64,000 bases of DNA from Ectocarpus siliculosus (taxonomy: Eukaryota; Sar; Phaeophyceae; Ectocarpales; Ectocarpaceae), in assembly GCA_000310025.1 (NCBI GenBank), contig FN648404.1:175574-239573 (forward strand), read 5' to 3'. The notes below the pieces were generated by a model, which was not told the DNA's origin, searched no databases, and saw only the letters and a list, made by a program, of their open reading frames with translations. This document shows positions 59,886-64,000 of this stretch, piece after piece; the stretch's first letter is position 1; the number at the start of each line of letters is the position of its first letter. The translations under genes and the position numbers were made by a program.

Positions 59886-61135
59886 AAACTTATCGCCACC
59901 ATGCCGTTATCTCATGGGCGCCCATGAGAATCAATATGGTGTCTCGTGGTGCCCCATGGGACACCTTGGGGTCTCGTGAGATAACAAAAATAAAACTTAT
60001 CGCCAACATGCCGTTATCTCATGGGCGCTCATGAGAAGCAATACGGTGTCTCGTGGTGCCCCATGGGACACCATGGGGTCTCGTGAGATAACAAAAAATA
60101 TTACCGCCACCATGCTGTTTTCTCATGGCCGCCCATGAGATTCAATGTGGTCTCTCGTGGTACCCCATGGGACACCATGGGGTCTCGTGAGATGCCGTCA
60201 AAAACTTATTCCCAACATGCCGTTATCTCATGGGCGCCCATGAGAATCAATATGGTGTCTCGTGGTGCCCCATGGGACACCATGGGGTCTCGTGATATAA
60301 CATGAGACTTACCCCATGGGACCCCATGGGGTATCATGACATACAATGAGACTTACCCCATCACACACCATGGGGTGCCATGGGATACCATGAGATGGCT
60401 GTCTCATAATACTCCAGGGGGTGCCATGGGAGGACATGAGACACCATTACATTCTCATGGGCGCCCATGGGGACGCTAAAATATCTCTTTTTTTGTTGTT
60501 GTGGATCGCATGACCCACCATGAAACACCATGGTTCACCACGGCGCACCATGAGGCCCCTTGACACACATTTTCCATGGATCTCATGAGAATCTCTTGAG
60601 AAATCTCATGGGGCACCATGGCCATTTTACTCAAGGATATTTGGCTTAAATATTTTTTTGTTTATTCAAGATTATTTTCCAATATCTTATGATCCGCCGT
60701 GAGGGACCATGGGTCCTCGTGGTGCACAATGGGAGGTTTGGTACTCATGGGCGTTCGTGGTACCCCGTGAGGTTGTTTAACAAAAAAAATATTTTCTTTT
60801 TATTTGTCTTTCTGTATTTTTTTAACCGTGGTGCGCCATGGTCGCCCATGGTACACCATGAGGTCCGATACTTCACTTATATTTTCATAATTTATTTCGT
60901 TTTCAGTTTTATATCCCCATGTCTCCTCATGGTGCACCATGGGTTCACTATTCCCAAAGTCCTATGAGATCGGCCATGGCATGCCATGGGCTGACACGGA
61001 AATGCTCTCGTGGTGCCCCATGGCCTATCTCGTGGGACTACATGGGACCCCATGAGCCTGTTCTCATAGTAGCTCATGCGACCTCATGGTTCCTCATAGT
61101 GCCTCATGGGCCCCCATGAGACGCCATATTATCGG
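59886..61135. repeat. Palindromic-word array, CATGGGCGCCCATG type
   Basis: The first 420 bp are four units of 104-109 bp (starting near 59889, 59998, 60101 and 60205). Each opens GTTATCTCATGGG, contains the perfect 20-bp palindrome TCTCATGGGCGCCCATGAGA or a variant, and closes TCTCGTGAGATAAC, so each unit is itself an inverted repeat. The next 800 bp use looser words around CCATGGG, CCCCATGG and CATGAG in both orientations, interrupted by T-rich spacers near 60485 and 60650-60830. Confidence 0.8.
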
Positions 61136-61139
61136 TTTT

Positions 61140-61370
61140 TATTCATGACACAATAATGTTATAGTCTGAGTTCTTCTTTATTAAAATACCCGTAGTTCAT
61201 TTGTACTATAGTAATAATGATGAATATATATTTCTCATAGTAATATTAATAAATATATTTAAAATAATAATATTGTTTTCAGAAAACTACATTATATAGA
61301 ATAATAATTGATAGTATTTATAAATATAAATATTTATAAATATTTATATTTATGAATATTTAATAAAGGG
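61140..61370. repeat. AT-rich low-complexity tract
   Basis: Dominated by A and T with many TATTTATAAATA-like words. It directly follows the CATG array. Confidence 0.75.
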
Positions 61371-61384
61371 GAGATTTGTTGTAG

Positions 61385-61650
61385 GAGCAGACGGAAACAA
61401 ATCAAGGTTTATTGAAAGTAGTCGAATTTGTAACGTCGTTGTTAGGGTATGCATAAATTGCTACGGAAATACGGGGTCCCCTCCCAAGCGGGAGCAGGGG
61501 AGTAGCCACCACCTCGGCACTCTATCGAAGCTAGGTGTTCACACAAAGTCTTACGAGGACTAGTCTAGAGAGAGCAACGCAGAGACAAGGAGCGAGGTGG
61601 ACACTGTGAGGGCTTCGAGTGGTTTGCCAGCTGGAGGAGCGGCAAACAAG
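61385..61650 (+). repeat. Dispersed repeat, copy 2 (partner at 5340-5600)
   Basis: It shares with 5340-5600 the series AAGGTTTATTGAAA, GGGGTCCCCTC, CACAAAGTCTTA, GCAGAGACAA, AGCGAGGTGG, GGCTTCGAGTGGT and GCCAGC. No coding frame. Confidence 0.55.
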
Positions 61651-62519
61651 TTTGGTCTTTCAATCAGCGAGCCGTGGGGACCCGAGAGGGCCGCCCAACA
61701 GCAGCAGCAGTTGTACGAGGGAGAGCGCTGCTCCATCGCGGTGCTAGAGGAACGCCGGGAGTACCGACGCGTGTGCACACCACTGAACGGTACGAGTGGG
61801 TCGATATGTGTGGGTCGATAGGATCCGATGCACGTTGGGTGTAATACTGGTAGCGATCCAGTCGCGATTGTTCCACCTCTGCCGTTGGGTTGCTGGGGTG
61901 ATCGCAGGCGGCGGGAATTTTAATTTGAGCATGGGTGCATACATGGAGGCACACGCCAATTCGCCAGCTGACGTACAAAACGCGACCGGTGTCCTCGCAG
62001 GCACGTAGCCATTACGGCGCAGAGATGGTCGCGGATACACGGCACAGTGCATGCAAGCTGAGATGGATGTCAATTACGAGGGCAACACACCGAAATATCA
62101 CGAGGCAACACATGGAAACAATTTTTTTTTTGGTTGTTTACTTGTTCAAAGTACGCTACTGTATCACCAGGGTCCTTGGTTCGGTGCGGCATGCTGGATG
62201 ATGGGCTGCTGTGTACTGATACCATGCCGAGACATATCAGCTGAGATATACGGATCATCTGGCATACGACATAATTGCATGCATGAAATGATCACAGCCC
62301 AGCAGCGCACGTATACAAACCAATTGCTGTTTGGTAAAACCAATTGATGGTCGTTGTGGATGTGCATACAATATGCATATGCATTATGCTGGAAGTCATG
62401 AATCCGACTCACAGAGGCTCTGAGTAGCAGTACAATGCGTAACATGGAATCATCTGGTTCACATTTGGTCTCAGATACGCGCCGCTTACCAGGGTTGTCG
62501 TCTAGCGCAATTCACGCAG

Positions 62520-64000
62520 ATACAAATCTGCCGGAACCAAAACACATAAAAAGTGTTTGGCGGCGGTGGTAAGGGAGGGGGGGAGCGATTGTCAACAGTG
62601 ATACATACCTAGTAAGGGATGTTAAACTCGGGCAATTACCCTACGCTCCACAGGCATTACGAAATAGAGTTACAGCAATGCAGGGTCCACACACACAAAT
62701 AGTGCGCGGCGGCTGTGATGGTGGAAACGTTTGATTATCAATAGTGCCACATATAATTCACGACACCGAGATCCATGCCGGAACCACACGCATACATAGG
62801 GTGTGGCGCGTACATACAGAGTGCACATACTGTACCGGATCCACACACATCCAGAGTGGTGGCGGCCGTGGGTGGCAGGCTTGTTTGTTAAACATCGCTA
62901 CTTACCAGGGTTGTTGCTCAAGGAGCGATTCACGCCTAACAACAGAGTACATACACCGGAACCACACACATCAATAGTGGGTGGCGGCCGTGGGTGGCAG
63001 GCTTGTTTGGTAACAGCACTACTTATCAAGGTGGTTGCTTGGAAGCGATTCACGCATAACATACAGAGTACATATGCCGGGACCACACACATAAATAGTG
63101 TGTGGCGGCCGTGGTGGGTAGACTTGTTTGTTAAACAGCGCTACTTACCAGGGTTGTTGCTCGAGGAGCGATCCACGCATAAATACAGAGTACATATGCC
63201 GGGACCACACACATAAATAGTGTGTGGCGGCCGTGGTGGGTGGGCTTGTTGTTCCAACAGCACTACTTACCAAGGTTGTTGCTTGAGAAGCAATTCACGC
63301 TTGTGCACAGAGGGCATGAATGCCGGGACCACACACATCAATAGTGTGTGGCGGCCGTGGTGGGTAGACTTGTTTGTCAAACAGCGCTACTTACCAAGGT
63401 TGTTGCTCGAGGAGCGATTCACGCATAAATACAGAGAGTACGAATGCCGGGACCACACACATCAATAGTGTGTGGCGGCCGTGGTGGGTGGGCTTGTTGT
63501 TCCAACAGCACTATTTACCAAGGTTGTTGCTCGAGGAGCGATCCACGCATAAATACAGAAATGCCGGAACCACACACATAGATAGTGTGTGGCGGCCGTG
63601 GTTGGTAGGCTTGTTGGTAAACAGCGCTACTTACCAGGGTTGTTGCTCGAGGAGCAATTCACGCATAAATACAGAGTACATATGCCGGGACCACACACAT
63701 AAATAGTGTGTGGCGGCCGTGGTGGGTGACTTGTTTGTTAAACAGCGCTACTTACCAGGGTTGTTGCTCGAGGAGCGATCCACGCATAAATACAGAGTAC
63801 ATATGCCGGGACCACACACATCAATAGTGTGTGGCGGCCGTGGTGGGTGGGCTTGTTGTTCCAACAGCGCTACTCACCAAGGTTGTTGCTTGAGAGGCAA
63901 TTCACGCTTGTGCACAGAGGGTATGAATGCCGGGACCACACACATCAATAGTGTGTGGCGGCCGTGGTGGGTAGGCTTGTTTGTTAAACAGCGCTACTTA
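62520..64000 (+). repeat. Satellite of about 122 bp, running past the right edge
   Basis: The marker GCCGGGACCACACACAT recurs at about 63077, 63199, 63322, 63446, 63563, 63684, 63805 and 63929 (spacing 117-124 bp); diverged units lead in from about 62529, 62776, 62835 and 62956. Each unit has AGTGTGTGGCGGCCGTGG, GGCTTGTT, AACAGCGCTACTTACCA, GGTTGTTGCTCGAGGAGCG and TTCACGCATAAATACAGAG. The length is not a multiple of three, so the open frames crossing it are by-products. Homogeneity rises to the right, which suggests the window ends inside an active array. Confidence 0.92.

Noticed and set aside
62803-63216. 137-codon open frame in the satellite
   Set aside because: The repeat unit is not a multiple of three, so open frames arise by chance in rotating registers.
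62740-64000. CRISPR-like regular repeats
   Set aside because: Units are contiguous and about 122 bp with no unique spacers; the context is eukaryotic. It is a satellite.

Overview
This window is eukaryotic nuclear DNA, gene-poor and packed with layered mobile elements. Genes are split by introns of about 240 to 850 bp with GT/AG ends. The mix of Ty3/gypsy, Ty1/copia, piggyBac and KDZ-type transposons, a CCCTAA telomere-like tract and a membrane-anchored sulfotransferase-like gene fits a large-genome alga. A stramenopile of the brown-alga type is my best guess; this is inference, not proof. One short gap (N run at 4592-4620) and homopolymer-rich sequence around it show that the assembly is imperfect there.

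Layout: 1-0.9 kb holds two exons of an unrecognised minus-strand gene with a KCxxC motif. A broken gypsy RNase H/integrase fragment lies at 1.5-2.9 kb. From 3.5 to 20.5 kb I find only repeats: palindromic-word arrays, tandem arrays, MITE-like elements, and families X and FB described in the entries. The centrepiece is 20550-30533, an apparently complete piggyBac element of about 10 kb. It has CCCTT[T/A]CGTGACT ends flanked by TTAA, and it sits inside one terminal repeat of an older MITE. It carries two convergent genes: a small unknown two-exon gene (+) and a six-exon gene (-) that appears to join an OTU-like cysteine protease domain, a basic linker and coiled coil, and a piggyBac DDD transposase with a C-terminal Cys-rich zinc-binding tail. 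Only two single-base homopolymer frameshifts interrupt it.

The region 33.4-35.5 kb holds a three-exon sulfotransferase-like gene with an N-terminal membrane anchor and one frameshift; it is the only good candidate for a host gene. From 36.5 to 49.2 kb there are copies of family R, a palindromic CCATGG array, a spliced KDZ transposase with a CxC-type cysteine cluster (40154-43211), a minus-strand copia LTR and a hairpin repeat. A possible second KDZ-related exon is at 50.9-51.6 kb. A 1.86 kb foldback element with arms of about 0.8 kb lies at 52304-54161. A copia element with two LTRs and a GGAT target duplication (55438-58784) has lost gag, protease and most of integrase. The end of the window is a 1.25 kb CATG palindrome array (59.9-61.1 kb) and a satellite of about 122 bp that runs off the right edge.

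The genes do not form a pathway; most belong to separate, nested selfish elements. The most interesting points are the OTU-piggyBac gene inside a delimited element, and four arrays that use different words but share the same self-complementary build.
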